DNA from: Onthophagus taurus
Lineage: Eukaryota > Arthropoda > Insecta > Coleoptera > Scarabaeidae
Direction: 5' to 3'
NCBI RefSeq assembly: GCF_036711975.1
Contig: NC_091966.1
Span: 38,509,501 to 38,573,500, forward strand
Length of the DNA stretch: 64,000 bases
Position numbers and translations under genes: made by a program
Notes under the pieces: generated by a model
Databases searched by the model: none
Told to the model about the DNA's origin: nothing
The model's input: the letters and a program-made list of their open reading frames with translations, nothing else
In this document: positions 1-10,464 of the stretch, one piece after another
Numbering within the stretch: position 1 is the stretch's first letter
Layout of the letters: each line of letters opens with the position of its first letter

Positions 1-85
1 AGCAATCCGAAATCCCTGATATTTAGGTTATTTTGACAATGATATACCTACGTTGGCTAGCTTGCCTGGCGTCTGTCAAGATATT

Positions 86-495
86 TATACTCTGTTTTTA
101 AACCAGGAGGAGTAAACGCGAAAGTCAGATTTACACTAGGAAAAATCACCAGAAAATATCACTAGATATTTTGGCGGTAAATTTAAATTAATAATTACTA
201 TTATTTATTTATTTACTTATTATTGTATTTATTTTCGTTTGTTATCGTCAACATTAAACATACAAATTAACATTGAAGTTATGAGTGTATTTATTTCAAA
301 ATATAATAAAGAAGGGTTTAAGAACACAAAATTTACAATAATGACACGAAACTGTCGAATTGTCAATAACCTAACCTTCAAATTCAAAATTCAAAATTGC
401 CCGTGTGTGAACCTTCCTCGCATTCAACTAATCACGTGCAAGGACAATCTGGTGACAAATTTAAAATACTCCTCCTGGTTTAAAAACAGAGTATA
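86..495. mobile_element. Short inverted-repeat element (MITE), copy 1
   Basis: About 410 bp bounded by inverted repeats of 29 bp: the left end reads TATACTCTGTTTTTAAACC and the right end is its reverse complement at 467-495. A second copy of the same sequence occurs at about 900-3458, interrupted by a transposon. No transposase is encoded; the 85-codon open frame inside starts at TTG and resembles nothing I recognise, so the element is non-autonomous. Flanking T/A bases fit a TA or TTA target site, but the superfamily is not certain. Confidence 0.75.
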
Positions 496-800
496 ATTGC
501 CAAAGAAAACTTCAAGGTATAATTAATGTTTGTAAACAAAACTAACCTTACCTCACATTCCTTCACGCTATAATTGACATTACAAAAGAAAACTTCACGC
601 TATAATTGCCATTACAAATTGCCAAAGAAAACTTCAAGGTATAATTAATGTTTGTAAACAAAACTAACCTTACCTCACATTCCTTCACGCTATAATTGAC
701 ATTACAAAAGAAAACTTCACGCTATAATTGCCATTACTAATTGCCAAAGAATACTTCATGGTATAATTAATGTTTGTAAACAAAACTAACCTTACCTAAT
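496..800. repeat. 122-bp tandem repeat, about 2.5 copies
   Basis: The phrase ATTGCCAAAGAA recurs at 496, 618 and 740, a spacing of 122 bp each time. Each unit contains the sub-motif TTCACGCTATAATTG, which also builds the larger array at 25013-25660. The array lies directly against the right end of MITE copy 1. Confidence 0.8.
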
Positions 801-807
801 ATTCAGC

Positions 808-900
808 GTCTGAAGACACAGGGCTAAACCCGAAACTTAAAAATATACAACTTAGCGCTGAATAACAATTAAAACTAGAACTAACACTTGCATTAGAACT
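808..900. repeat. Fragment of the CTAGAACTAACAC palindromic repeat
   Basis: Contains GGCTAAACCCGAAACTT and AAAACTAGAACTAACAC, phrases shared with the palindromic repeats at 15.0-15.3 kb, 36.1-36.4 kb and 37.4-37.8 kb. It fills the gap between the 122-bp array and MITE copy 2. Confidence 0.65.
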
Positions 901-1114
901 ATTCTCTGTTTTTAAACCAGGAGGAGTAAACGCGAAAGTCAGATTTACACTGGAAAAAATCACCAGAAAATATCACTAGACATTTTGGCGGTAAATTTAA
1001 ATTAATAATTATTATTTATTTATTTACTTATTATTGTATTTATTTTCGTTTGTTATCGTCAACACTATACATACAAATTAACATTGAAGTTATGAGTGTA
1101 TTTATTTCAATATA

Positions 1115-3258
1115 CAGGATGATTCATAAGTAATGGGCCAAATTGTAAATGTACGTTCAGGAGGCCAAAATAATAATATTTTCATTAACAATAATGGGTC
1201 TTAGTCTGCTCCTTACTGAGATACAGGATGTTAAAGCGAAAAAAATAAAATAGATTTTTGTTAATAGATCAGCTACTTTTCTACATAATGACTCATAGTT
1301 GACTTATAGTTTTTGTAAGGGTAAACAATAATGTGTGAGAGGATTTGAGTTAACTCGTAGATGTCGCCACATGCGCCATATGAATTAGATGAAATCAGCT
1401 ACAAATTTTTTATCGCTCATTATTTTACAACATACTTGTTTAATTTGGATAGCCCCATCATTTCTGTAGAAAAAAGCTATACTTCTTTGATCTTGAAAAT
1501 ATTAACGATTTTCGAGATATTTGAATTTTACTAATTCACTACACTACATTTCACGGTGGTCGACGTAGCATTAATCTGTTAAGACACAAGCATGGCATGG
1601 AATGTTGACATTTACCTAACCGTAATTGATAATTGATAACAATATTAAACTGAAACCATAAAAAAATTACGTAATAAAACAATTTATTGTACGCCAGTTA
1701 ATAAAACGAAATACAACATTAGAACAGACTTGAACTAAGACCACTTACGACAACTGTTATCAAAACCTACATGTTAATGTTGTGCGAAGTTAAATTAAAT
1801 TTAAGCTTAATTATGAGCTACTGCAAAAGGTTTTCAACATGACCACCACCAGCATTTATACACGCATTTAACCGTTTGGTTAAGGATTGTCTGACTTTAA
1901 AAAATGTAGCAGGATTGAATTGGCTGCATCTTGAATTCTATTCCATAACTCGTCTCGTGTATTTATAGTAGGTTCAGCATAGACCATTGATTTCATGTAA
2001 CCCCACACATAAAAATCAAGTGGATTAAAATCGGGACTGCGAGGTGGCCACTGAAATTCACTACCACGTCCAATCCAACGGTGAGGGAATGTTTCATTCA
2101 GATGTTCGCGCACAGCACGTGAAAAATGTGGAGGAGCACCGTCTTGCATGAACCACATATTTCTTCTTAGTTGTAATGGAAGATCTCCCAAGAGGTCGAC
2201 TAAGTCATTATTTAAAAAAATTAAATATGACTCTCCATTTAAATTAGGAGGTAATTCAACTGGGCCCAGTAATGTATTGCCTATTACACCGCACCACACA
2301 TTTATTTTAAACTCGTGCTGGAAATGTCTATCTTTTTTTAAAGGAGGGTTTTCGGTTTCCCAGGCATGACTATTTCGCCAATTAAAAACTCCGCGTCTGG
2401 TAAAGGTTGCTTCATCCGTGAAAAGAATGTTATTTAGGAATGTTGGATTATTATTCAATTTTCCTTTTAGCCACTGACAAAATTGAACTCTGATTCGATA
2501 ATCTGTTGGAAGTAAATTTTGCACAGGTATAAAATGATAGGGATATAAATTTTCCTTGTGTAAAATTCTAGTCACGGATGGTTGGCTTATTCCAGTTGCT
2601 GCAGACAATCGACGAGTGCTTATTTCAGAATTTTGCGCAATTCTTACCAAAATTTCATCTTCTTGCTGCGGAGTGATAATCTTAGGACGTCCTGTATGAT
2701 ATTTTGGACGAAATGAACCTGTTTCGCCCAATCGATTATAAATATTTTGAAATATCTTCCGGTTTGGCTGCCTTCTGTAAGGGTACATTTCACGATATTT
2801 TCTGGATGCTGCTTGCCCAGAAAAACGTTCTTGTGTGTAAACGCATAACATGTCTCTCATTTCTTCGTTTGAAAAGTGATTATGTCTCGGCATTTTGATT
2901 TATGTTAGGACAAGAATGAATCAGTTTACTTAACAATAAAATGTTTTAAACTATTCATTAAACGTAAAAGCTCATTGACGTTTCATAATACATATGGCGC
3001 ATGTGGCGACATCTACGAGTTAACTCAAATCCTCTCACACATTATTGTTTACCCTTACAAAAACTATAAGTCAACTATGAGTCATTATGTAGAAAAGTAG
3101 CTGATCTATTAACAAAAATCTATTTTATTTTTTTCGCTTTAACATCCTGTATCTCAGTAAGGAGCAGACTAAGACCCATTATTGTTAATGAAAATATTAT
3201 TATTTTGGCCTCCTGAACGTACATTTACAATTTGGCCCATTACTTATGAATCACCCTG
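1115..3258 (-). mobile_element. DD41D mariner-type transposon (element A) with 268-bp TIRs
   Basis: The element is 2144 bp and begins CAGGATGATTCATAAG. Nearly identical inverted repeats occupy 1115-1382 and 2991-3258 (268 bp each), and TA dinucleotides flank both ends. It encodes one transposase on the minus strand (1818-2893). The close match between its TIRs suggests a fairly recent insertion. It lies inside MITE copy 2. TA target, DDE_3-type transposase and the DD41D spacing place it in the Tc1/mariner superfamily. Confidence 0.9.
1818..2893 (-). pseudogene. DD41D Tc1/mariner transposase, C-terminal frameshift
   Basis: Transposase that would cut and rejoin the element's own ends. The open frame runs from an ATG at 2893 for 337 residues to 1880. 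The N-terminus has the helix-turn-helix region often labelled DUF4817 (about residues 7-65), followed by a second HTH (about 75-115). The catalytic triad is D160 (FTDEATF), D251 (MQDGAPPH) and D293 (NPLDFY), with exactly 41 residues between the last two. A one-base loss near 1912 ends the frame early. In the next frame the expected C-terminal end continues to a stop at 1818, including a VRQSLTKRL-like stretch. So the copy has a single visible lesion and intact catalytic residues, but probably makes a damaged protein. Family membership is secure; activity is doubtful. Confidence 0.9.
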
Positions 3259-3561
3259 TATAATAAAAAAGGGTTTAAGAACACAAAATATACAATAATG
3301 ACACGAAACTGTCGAATTATCAATTACCTAACCTTCAAATTCAAAATCAAAATTCAAAATTGCCTGTGTGTGAACCTTCCTCGCATTCAACCAATCACGT
3401 GCAAGGTCAATCTGGTGACAAATTTAAAATACTCCTCCTGGTTTAAAAACAGAGTATAGTAAAAACGATTTCTGTTTCATTTTTCTTTTCTTTTAGGTTT
3501 ATTTGGTTATTACTTAAACAACTTTTAACTGCTTGAAACGTTCTATTTTATTTTCAGTTAT

Positions 3562-4409
3562 TTAATTATGTACAAAAACTTTTTGTCCGTTATTAGCTAA
3601 ACAATGGTACAACCGTTGTTCAAAACTACGGCGCACATTTTCAAAAACTTCCCTTTGAATTCCACGGCAAGCTGCAGTAATTCTCTGACGAAGTTCTTCT
3701 AAATTTTGAGGTTGAGGGGTAAATACAACAGACTTTAAATGACCCCATAAAAAAAGTCTAATGGCGTCAAATCTGGTGATCTGGCTGGCCATTCTATAGG
3801 ACCTCTTCGTCCTATCCATCTGTTTGGAAACGTATTATCTAACCACTGTCGTACTGGGAGAACATAGTGAGGAGGAGCTCCGTCTTGTTGAAAATGTAAT
3901 TCATTCTCATCAAGTAAGGCATTTTCTTCTCTATCCAACTGATTCTCGAGAGCTTTCGTAATTAGTGGATTGATAGTATTTTCTAACATATCCAAGTACA
4001 CTTCGCCGTTTAAATTTCCATCGATAAACACTGGACCAATCACTTGGTCTCCCAAAATGCCGGCCCATACATTAACTTTTTCAGGATATTGTGTATGCCC
4101 TTCTACAGTCAGATGAGGGTTTTCATTACTCCAATATCTGCAGTTATGTTTATTTACAAATCCATTTAAAGAAAAAGTGCATTCATCACTAAAGCAGATA
4201 TTTTTCACAAAAACGTTGTTATTATTAATAATAGTGGTCACTTCTTCACAAAACTGTATTCTCCTGTCAAAATCGTCTTCAGTTAGCTCTTGATGTATTT
4301 TCAATTTATAAGGATGGAATTTGTGAAGTTTTACTACTTTATGAACAGAACCCAAGGATATACCAGTTGCACGAGATACCTGACGCAATGAAGTATTGGG
4401 GTTGATACC
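3562..4409 (-). pseudogene. Element B transposase, C-terminal two thirds
   Basis: Reads from the BEL/Pao insertion point towards 3562. Visible parts are a helix-turn-helix (VSRATGISLGSVHKVV), then FSDECTF with the first catalytic Asp, QQDGAPPH with the second and TPLDFF with the third. The second and third are 41 residues apart. A one-base loss in the T run around 3750 shifts the frame. The remaining C-terminus (LWGHLKSVV and on) continues in another frame to a stop at 3562. The N-terminal part lies at 10191-10390, on the far side of the LTR element. Confidence 0.85.
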
Positions 4410-4638
4410 TGTTGGGGAGAGGGAAGCGCCGAGCGTTTAGGCATCCCACCGTACCGCTGGGCGACGCGTGCGTGATACACATTCCGTGTGTGTGTTGTTC
4501 ATATAGCAGACGTATATAATAAGCGTAGAGCTGAGCAGTGTTTTTAGAAGTGTATCTTTATTTTGTTAACGATTAATAAAGTAAAAGAAACGAAAGGGAG
4601 TGTTTAAAAAGAACCTAACCAACTTGAGCTACGAAACA
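4410..4638 (+). repeat. 5' LTR of the BEL/Pao element
   Basis: 229 bp starting TGTTGGGGAGAG and ending GCTACGAAACA. It contains a TATA-like stretch (GTATATAATAAGCG near 4513) and a polyadenylation signal AATAAAG near 4574, as expected for U3 and R. Identical to 9962-10190. Confidence 0.97.
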
Positions 4639-4639
4639 T

Positions 4640-4652
4640 TGGTCCTTCGAGC
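4640..4652 (+). other. Primer-binding site candidate
   Basis: TGGTCCTTCGAGC begins one base after the 5' LTR. The TGG start pairs with a tRNA 3' CCA end. I did not identify which tRNA it matches. Confidence 0.7.
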
Positions 4653-4847
4653 AGGATTGTTGAAGATTACCTTCAGCAAACGACACGGAACGCGAGGCGT
4701 TCGAGAACGGAGAGAAGACAACAAAAGGCGACAACTGTCTAGAACCACGGGGGCGGCACAGTAAGTACCGATCTTCCTAAACTTTCCTAATCCTAAATAA
4801 AAAATAAAAACCTTCATTCGACGATTAATGTTACTGTTATCATTGTA

Positions 4848-7800
4848 ATGGCGGATCAACTAGTTAGAAAACGTGCTGTGTTAAAAGCATCCTTAACACG
4901 ATTTGCTAACTTCATAGCTAGCACGGACGAAACACGTGCTACGGAGTTAGAAATACGTTTGGAAAACCACCTAAAGGTACTTTCCGAATACGAAATAATA
5001 CAAGATCAAATCGAGGAATTAAAGGTCGATGAACCTAATAACGAACGCGAGCGGGTCGAGTTTGAGCATGCGTACTACAAAAACGTCAGCAAAGCTAAGG
5101 AAATATTACAAAAAACGGTACAATTATCAGCTAATACGAGCACGTCAACATTTAACAACAACTTTGCCAGTAATTTAGATACAAATAACGTACGTTTGCC
5201 AACAATAAATTTACCTGAATTTAACGGTAACTATGAAGATTGGTACAAATTTAAAGATTCCTTCAACGCATTGGTTCACGAGAACAATAAGCTCTCTGAA
5301 GTGCAAAAATTTATTTATCTTGTATCATCTTTGAAAGATGCCGCAGCAGAAGTAGTACAATCATTAGAAGTTTCAAGTGAAAATTATCCTGTCGCTTTAG
5401 AGTTATTAAACGAAAGATTCGAAAACAAGAAAATCATTGTTAACAGCCACGTTCGCGGAATTTTCGAGTTGGAAAACGTAATAAAAGATGCACCGAAGTC
5501 ATTGAGACAATTCTTAGACGGTTTTTTGAAGCATTTTCGAGCGCTAAAAGCTTTAAAATTACCGGTAGAACATTGGGATGTTCCAATGGTCTATTTATTA
5601 ACGAAAAAACTCGATAATAACACGCGTCGTTTATGGGAACAATCAGTATCACAGGATATTCCCAATTTAAACGAATTTACGGATTTTATCAAAAATCGAT
5701 GCCAAATTTTGGAAACTATTGCTCAGTCGAATAAAACTTTAGACAAGGACTATTCCAAACCCTACAAACAACGTGCGATAACAAACGTCACAGCTACGAA
5801 AATTAGTTGCGTTCAATGCAAGGCCTCCCATAGCATTTTTCAATGCGAAATTTTCCTTAAGAGGGCTATTATTGATAGAATACGATTAGCAAAGGATTTA
5901 AAACTGTGTACAAATTGTTTAAACTTAAATCATACTGTACAGCAATGCAAATCGAAGCGAAATTGCTTCAAATGTAGTAAGCGACATCACACCTTACTCC
6001 ATTTGGAAAATGAGAACAGTGAAGCCCCAAGGACAGCCGTTACCTCTCATGCTGTTAACAGAGGAACTTATGTCATTTTATCGACTGCCACGGTCTACAT
6101 AAAAAACGGAAATGAATTGGTTGAAGCACGTGCACTTATTGACAACGGAAGCGATACCAATTATGTTACGAAGGCATTCACGAGAAAACTGAACGTCACT
6201 GAGACAACCATAGACCCAATAACAATAGCCAGTGTGAATGGAGTTACCTCTCAGGTATCCAAACAAACAAACTTGACCATACAAGCAAAATACACTAGTT
6301 ATCAAGTGAACCTACAGTTTTTGATATTGAATCGTATCACTGAAAAAATTCCTACCATAAAGCTAAATGAACAAGATCTAAAAATTCCTAAGGGTGTGAA
6401 ATTAGCTGATCGAAATTGGCATACACCAGGTGATATCGATTTGCTGATTGGTGCTGAGATTTTCTATGAGCTACTTCTTAATGGGAAGATAACTCTGGGA
6501 AGGAACAGTCCTGTATTAAGAGAAACCAGGTTTGGGTGGTTGATAACTGGCCGATTACACCTAGACCGCGAAACAATGAACACTTGCCATTTAAGTGTAA
6601 GTAACCCGGTAGACTTGCATAATCAGTTGCAACGATTTTGGAGTTTAGATGAATGTCCTTCTGAACGAGTGCTGTCTTTAGAAGAGGAGCAATGCGAACA
6701 AAAATTTGTTGAATCTACCACAAGAGATGAAAATGGACGTTATACGGTGCGATTGCCCTTTAACGAAAAGATGGAACAGTTGGGAAACAACCTAGCAGAA
6801 ACATTAAATAGATTCCAAGGCTTGGAGAAAAGATTGGGTCGCAATGCTATTCTGAAGGAAGAATACAAACGGTTTATGGGAGAATATGAAAGGTTGGGGC
6901 ATATGAGTAGAATTACTGATTTAAATAGTGACAATTTGGAGGAGCTTAAAGGAGAAAATTCGTATTACATTCCCCATCACCCGGTTTTTAAAACATCCAG
7001 CTCCACAACTAAACTTAGAGTTGTATTCGACGCCTCTTCAAAAACTCCAGGTAAATTATCATTAAACGAAACGTTATTGGTAGGACCCACAATACAGAGC
7101 GAGTTATTTTCGATATTGTTACGATTTAGAAAACACAAAATAGCTTTGATTGCTGACATCGAGAAAATGTTTCGCCAGGTACGAATTTGTGAGAATCATT
7201 GCGATTTTCAGCGCATCCTTTGGAGAAACGAACCTACGGACAAAATTGGAGTATACAAATTATGTACTGTTACTTACGGAACTGCACCAGCAACATTCTT
7301 AACTACTAGGTGTTTGACAGACTTGGCTAACTCAAACTTGAATAAGCATTCTTTGGCAGCAAGAGCAATAATAAAGGATATGTACGTGGATGATCTTATC
7401 ACAGGTTGTGACACATTAGAAGACGGTTTAGAGCTTCAAGAAGAAATATCCAAAATACTAACCAGTGGAGGGTTCAATTTAAGAAAATGGGGAAGCAATT
7501 GTATGGAGATCTTAAAGAAATGTACAAGTACAAATGCTAATGATAAACATTTAATTAAAGACGAGACAGATAACAAAACTTTAGGTGTTATTTGGTCTTC
7601 ATCAGATGACACTCTACGATTTATTATTAACGCAAGTATCAAACCAACTGAAAGAGTGACAAAGAGAACTATTCTAGCAAGTGTTTCCAAGATATTTGAT
7701 CCTTTGGGATTGGTAACACCTATTACGACTCAAACAAAGGTATTTGTACAGCAACTGTGGATAATGAGGTTGGACTGGGATGACGATTTACCGCAGTTTA

Positions 7801-9992
7801 TTGTTGATGCTTGGAACCGTTTAAAGGGGCAATTGCTTTCCGTCTCGGAAATTTCCATTCCTCGACGAGTACTTGTGAACAAGCCTGTGGATGTTCAACT
7901 TTGTGCATTTTGCGATAGTAGCGAGAAAGCATATGCAGCGGCCGTTTATGTGAGATGCGTTACGGATGATGGTAGCATAAATATTTCTCTACTCTGTTCT
8001 AAAACGAGAGTAGCACCATTGAAAAAAATTTCAATCCCACGTTTGGAATTATGCGGTGCATTACTATTAGTCAAATTGGTAAACCGTATAAAAAATGATC
8101 TAGACTATAACATTTCCAAACTATTTTATTTCACTGATTCGACAATAGTACTAAACTGGCTTAACGGAAATCCGACAAGGTGGAAGGTATTTGTTGCGAA
8201 TAGAGTGGCCAAGATACAAGCCCTCAGCAAGATTACTGATTGGTACCATGTCGCAGGAAGAGAAAATCCTGCCGATATTCCAACACGCATTAATGACATA
8301 AGCAAATTAAATGAATCTATATGGTGGAGTGGTCCAAAATTCCTGTATGATTCTCCTGAAACCTGGAAGGTAGATTATGATGTTGATACAACCGAAACTA
8401 AAGAAGAAAGGAGGCAAGCAGTTACACTTACTTGTGAACGAACAGATGATTTGTTGACTAAGTTTTCATCACTCAACAAATTAAAAAGAGTGATGGCATA
8501 CGTAATGAGATTTAAACAAAACGCATCACAGCCATGTAATGTTAGAAAATTTGGACCCCTAGATTCTGATGAAATAAATAAAGCATTTATAAAAATTATA
8601 TTGTTGGCACAGCGTGAGTTTAGCTCCGATATAAATGAACTGAACACAAAGGGTGGATTGTCCACGTCGAGTAAATTAAGGTCATTGTCACCTTTTCTTG
8701 ATTCCAATAACATATTACGCGTTGGTGGTAGATTAAAAAATGCTGACATACCGTATGATTTTAAGCATCCAATACTTTTACCAAAAGACTGCCCATTAAC
8801 GAGATTAATTGTCTGGCAAGAGCACAATAGGCATTTTCATGCAGGAGCGTCAACCACTTTGGCTGCTATTCGACAGTCCTTTTGGCCAATATCTGGGAGG
8901 AATACCGTTAGACGTGTCCTACAAAGTTGCATTGTATGTTATAAATACTCGCCGAAACATGTTCAATTAAAAATGGCAAACTTACCTGAAACTAGAACAG
9001 CGATAACCTTACCTTTTCAATGCACTTCACTGGATTTCGCTGGTCCTTTTGAGGTTAAAGAAACTAAATACCGCGGCAGACGAATGCTGAAAATGTATGT
9101 TTGTGTTTTCGTTTGCTTCTCAACAAAGGCTGTTCACTTGGAACTCCTTTCGGATTTGACCTGTAAGACATTCTTAAATTCCTTAAAACGATTCGTCGCG
9201 AGGCGCGGTCTCCCACAGCAGCTTTATTCAGATAACGCCAGAACGTTTGTGGCTGCTGATAAAGAATTAAAATTAGCTTACAGAGCCATTACAACATTCT
9301 TTCGGGATGATTTAATAAATGGCTTCTTGACTATGCATTCTATAACTTGGAAATTTATGCCTCCACGTGCTCCACATTTTGGTGGCTTGCATGAAGCAGC
9401 GGTAAAATCATTTAAACGGCATTTTAAAAGAGTAACATCCGGAGCTACATTAACGATCGAAGAATTTACGACATTATTGTGTCAAATAGAAGGTATCCTA
9501 AACTCCAGACCTTTATATCCGCTTTCAACCGATCCCAACGATTTCCAACCTTTAACTCCTGGTCATTTCTTGATCGGTCGCCCAATTAACGCGATTCCTG
9601 AGGTGGATATATCAGACGAACTGCCAAACCGATTACGAAGTTATGAAAAATTAAAACGTCTTCAGCAACTGTTTTGGAAGCAGTTTCAGCGAGACTATCT
9701 CACCACTTTGCAACAAAGAGGGAAATGGGCCAAGGATACCGCACAATTGGATGTGGGTGACATCGTGTTGGTAAGGCAAGTAAATTCACCATCTCAACAT
9801 TGGCCACTGGGACGAATCCTCAAATTTCATCCCGGCAGCGACAAGCGAAGAAGAGTAGTGACCGTTCTGGTGCAAGGAAAAACCTACGTCAGAGCAGCAA
9901 CTGATGTCTGCCCACTTCCTAAACAGAGTGTTGAAATGGAACATTCCAAGGCGGGGGAGTATGTTGGGGAGAGGGAAGCGCCGAGCGTTTAG
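4848..9992 (+). CDS. BEL/Pao Gag-Pol polyprotein (intact)
   Basis: A single 1714-residue polyprotein for reverse transcription and integration of the element. In order: a Gag-like DUF1759 region (about residues 120-210, LPEFNGNYEDWYKFKDSF); zinc-knuckle-like cysteines at about 323-384 (CTNCLNLNHTVQQC); a DUF1758-type aspartic protease with IDNGSD at about 431; reverse transcriptase from about 700 with the YVDD active site near 846-849; RNase H near 1018-1165 (CDSSEKAY, TDST, ADIPTR); an H2C2 zinc-binding region near 1329-1365; the integrase core from about 1395 (LDFAGPF, SDNARTF, FGGLHEAAVKSF); and a DUF5641 tail. No stop or frameshift is visible. The frame runs into the 3' LTR, common in this superfamily. 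The ATG at 4848 follows a ~200-bp leader. All catalytic motifs are present, so this copy may be competent. Confidence 0.95.
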   Translation: MADQLVRKRAVLKASLTRFANFIASTDETRATELEIRLENHLKVLSEYEIIQDQIEELKVDEPNNERERVEFEHAYYKNVSKAKEILQKTVQLSANTSTSTFNNNFASNLDTNNVRLPTINLPEFNGNYEDWYKFKDSFNALVHENNKLSEVQKFIYLVSSLKDAAAEVVQSLEVSSENYPVALELLNERFENKKIIVNSHVRGIFELENVIKDAPKSLRQFLDGFLKHFRALKALKLPVEHWDVPMVYLLTKKLDNNTRRLWEQSVSQDIPNLNEFTDFIKNRCQILETIAQSNKTLDKDYSKPYKQRAITNVTATKISCVQCKASHSIFQCEIFLKRAIIDRIRLAKDLKLCTNCLNLNHTVQQCKSKRNCFKCSKRHHTLLHLENENSEAPRTAVTSHAVNRGTYVILSTATVYIKNGNELVEARALIDNGSDTNYVTKAFTRKLNVTETTIDPITIASVNGVTSQVSKQTNLTIQAKYTSYQVNLQFLILNRITEKIPTIKLNEQDLKIPKGVKLADRNWHTPGDIDLLIGAEIFYELLLNGKITLGRNSPVLRETRFGWLITGRLHLDRETMNTCHLSVSNPVDLHNQLQRFWSLDECPSERVLSLEEEQCEQKFVESTTRDENGRYTVRLPFNEKMEQLGNNLAETLNRFQGLEKRLGRNAILKEEYKRFMGEYERLGHMSRITDLNSDNLEELKGENSYYIPHHPVFKTSSSTTKLRVVFDASSKTPGKLSLNETLLVGPTIQSELFSILLRFRKHKIALIADIEKMFRQVRICENHCDFQRILWRNEPTDKIGVYKLCTVTYGTAPATFLTTRCLTDLANSNLNKHSLAARAIIKDMYVDDLITGCDTLEDGLELQEEISKILTSGGFNLRKWGSNCMEILKKCTSTNANDKHLIKDETDNKTLGVIWSSSDDTLRFIINASIKPTERVTKRTILASVSKIFDPLGLVTPITTQTKVFVQQLWIMRLDWDDDLPQFIVDAWNRLKGQLLSVSEISIPRRVLVNKPVDVQLCAFCDSSEKAYAAAVYVRCVTDDGSINISLLCSKTRVAPLKKISIPRLELCGALLLVKLVNRIKNDLDYNISKLFYFTDSTIVLNWLNGNPTRWKVFVANRVAKIQALSKITDWYHVAGRENPADIPTRINDISKLNESIWWSGPKFLYDSPETWKVDYDVDTTETKEERRQAVTLTCERTDDLLTKFSSLNKLKRVMAYVMRFKQNASQPCNVRKFGPLDSDEINKAFIKIILLAQREFSSDINELNTKGGLSTSSKLRSLSPFLDSNNILRVGGRLKNADIPYDFKHPILLPKDCPLTRLIVWQEHNRHFHAGASTTLAAIRQSFWPISGRNTVRRVLQSCIVCYKYSPKHVQLKMANLPETRTAITLPFQCTSLDFAGPFEVKETKYRGRRMLKMYVCVFVCFSTKAVHLELLSDLTCKTFLNSLKRFVARRGLPQQLYSDNARTFVAADKELKLAYRAITTFFRDDLINGFLTMHSITWKFMPPRAPHFGGLHEAAVKSFKRHFKRVTSGATLTIEEFTTLLCQIEGILNSRPLYPLSTDPNDFQPLTPGHFLIGRPINAIPEVDISDELPNRLRSYEKLKRLQQLFWKQFQRDYLTTLQQRGKWAKDTAQLDVGDIVLVRQVNSPSQHWPLGRILKFHPGSDKRRRVVTVLVQGKTYVRAATDVCPLPKQSVEMEHSKAGEYVGEREAPSV
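9948..9961 (+). other. Polypurine tract
   Basis: The purine-rich AAGGCGGGGGAGTA lies immediately before the 3' LTR start at 9962, the expected site for plus-strand priming. It is inside the 3' end of the coding frame. Confidence 0.7.
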
Positions 9993-10190
9993 GCATCCCA
10001 CCGTACCGCTGGGCGACGCGTGCGTGATACACATTCCGTGTGTGTGTTGTTCATATAGCAGACGTATATAATAAGCGTAGAGCTGAGCAGTGTTTTTAGA
10101 AGTGTATCTTTATTTTGTTAACGATTAATAAAGTAAAAGAAACGAAAGGGAGTGTTTAAAAAGAACCTAACCAACTTGAGCTACGAAACA
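9962..10190 (+). repeat. 3' LTR of the BEL/Pao element
   Basis: 229 bp, the same as 4410-4638 at every position I compared. It is followed by the second copy of the ATACC target duplication. Confidence 0.97.
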
Positions 10191-10390
10191 ATACCGAAAT
10201 ACCTATTTGAGCGGTTTCATTCAAAACTCTCGACTCATTATGTTTTATGTTGGCAACGGACCCAGTCTGAGTGAATTTCTTCATGATCTGGATGCCTTTC
10301 AGTAAAAACTGCGGCAGTTCGTCGAGCACATTCATTTTGGGATCCATACATTAATACAATTTCAATCCTTTCCTGCAAACTGTAAACCAT
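10191..10390 (-). pseudogene. Element B transposase, N-terminal part
   Basis: Starts at an ATG at 10388-10390 (MVYSLQERIEIVLMYG...). After about 40 residues it must change frame, with some sequence missing, to reach KKFTQTGSVANIKHNESRV, the usual linker before the second helix-turn-helix. It then runs to the BEL/Pao insertion point and would continue at 4409. The internal loss and frame change show element B was already dead or dying apart from the LTR insertion. Confidence 0.75.
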
Positions 10391-10464
10391 TATTGCTGTT
10401 TTATTTAAATAACTTTGTTAAGTGGATAACACAAAGTTGTTTAAGTAATAACCAAATAAACTTA

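Larger units (their letters stand above)
900..3458. mobile_element. MITE copy 2, split by a mariner-type transposon
   Basis: Same sequence as the element at 86-495. The left half is 900-1112 and the right half is 3261-3458, ending in CAGAGTATA. The DD41D transposon at 1115-3258 sits in the middle. The halves line up with the uninterrupted copy around a TA-rich target, so copy 1 acts as the empty-site reference. Confidence 0.75.
4410..10190 (+). mobile_element. Complete BEL/Pao LTR retrotransposon
   Basis: 5781 bp: two 229-bp LTRs that read the same base for base, a primer-binding site, one long Gag-Pol frame and a purine-rich tract. The 5-bp direct repeat ATACC flanks it (4405-4409 and 10191-10195), the expected target duplication size for this superfamily. 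Identical LTRs mean the insertion is very recent on an evolutionary scale. It landed inside the transposase gene of element B. No envelope-like frame follows pol. Confidence 0.96.
3496..10462 (-). mobile_element. Second DD41D transposon (element B), split by BEL/Pao
   Basis: Inverted repeats of 29 bp at 3497-3525 (GTTTATTTGGTTATTACTTA...) and 10433-10461 bound the element, with TA at 3494-3495 and 10463-10464. Without the inserted LTR element it would be about 1.2 kb. It codes for a DD41D transposase different from element A's and has much shorter TIRs. The coding sequence is broken by a frameshift, an internal loss and the 5.8-kb insertion. Confidence 0.85.

Noticed and set aside
239-496. 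85-codon open frame within the first MITE
   Set aside because: It starts at TTG, lies wholly inside a non-autonomous element and runs into its terminal repeat. No motif.
8375-8827. 150-codon antisense frame
   Set aside because: Shadow of the BEL/Pao pol gene on the opposite strand.
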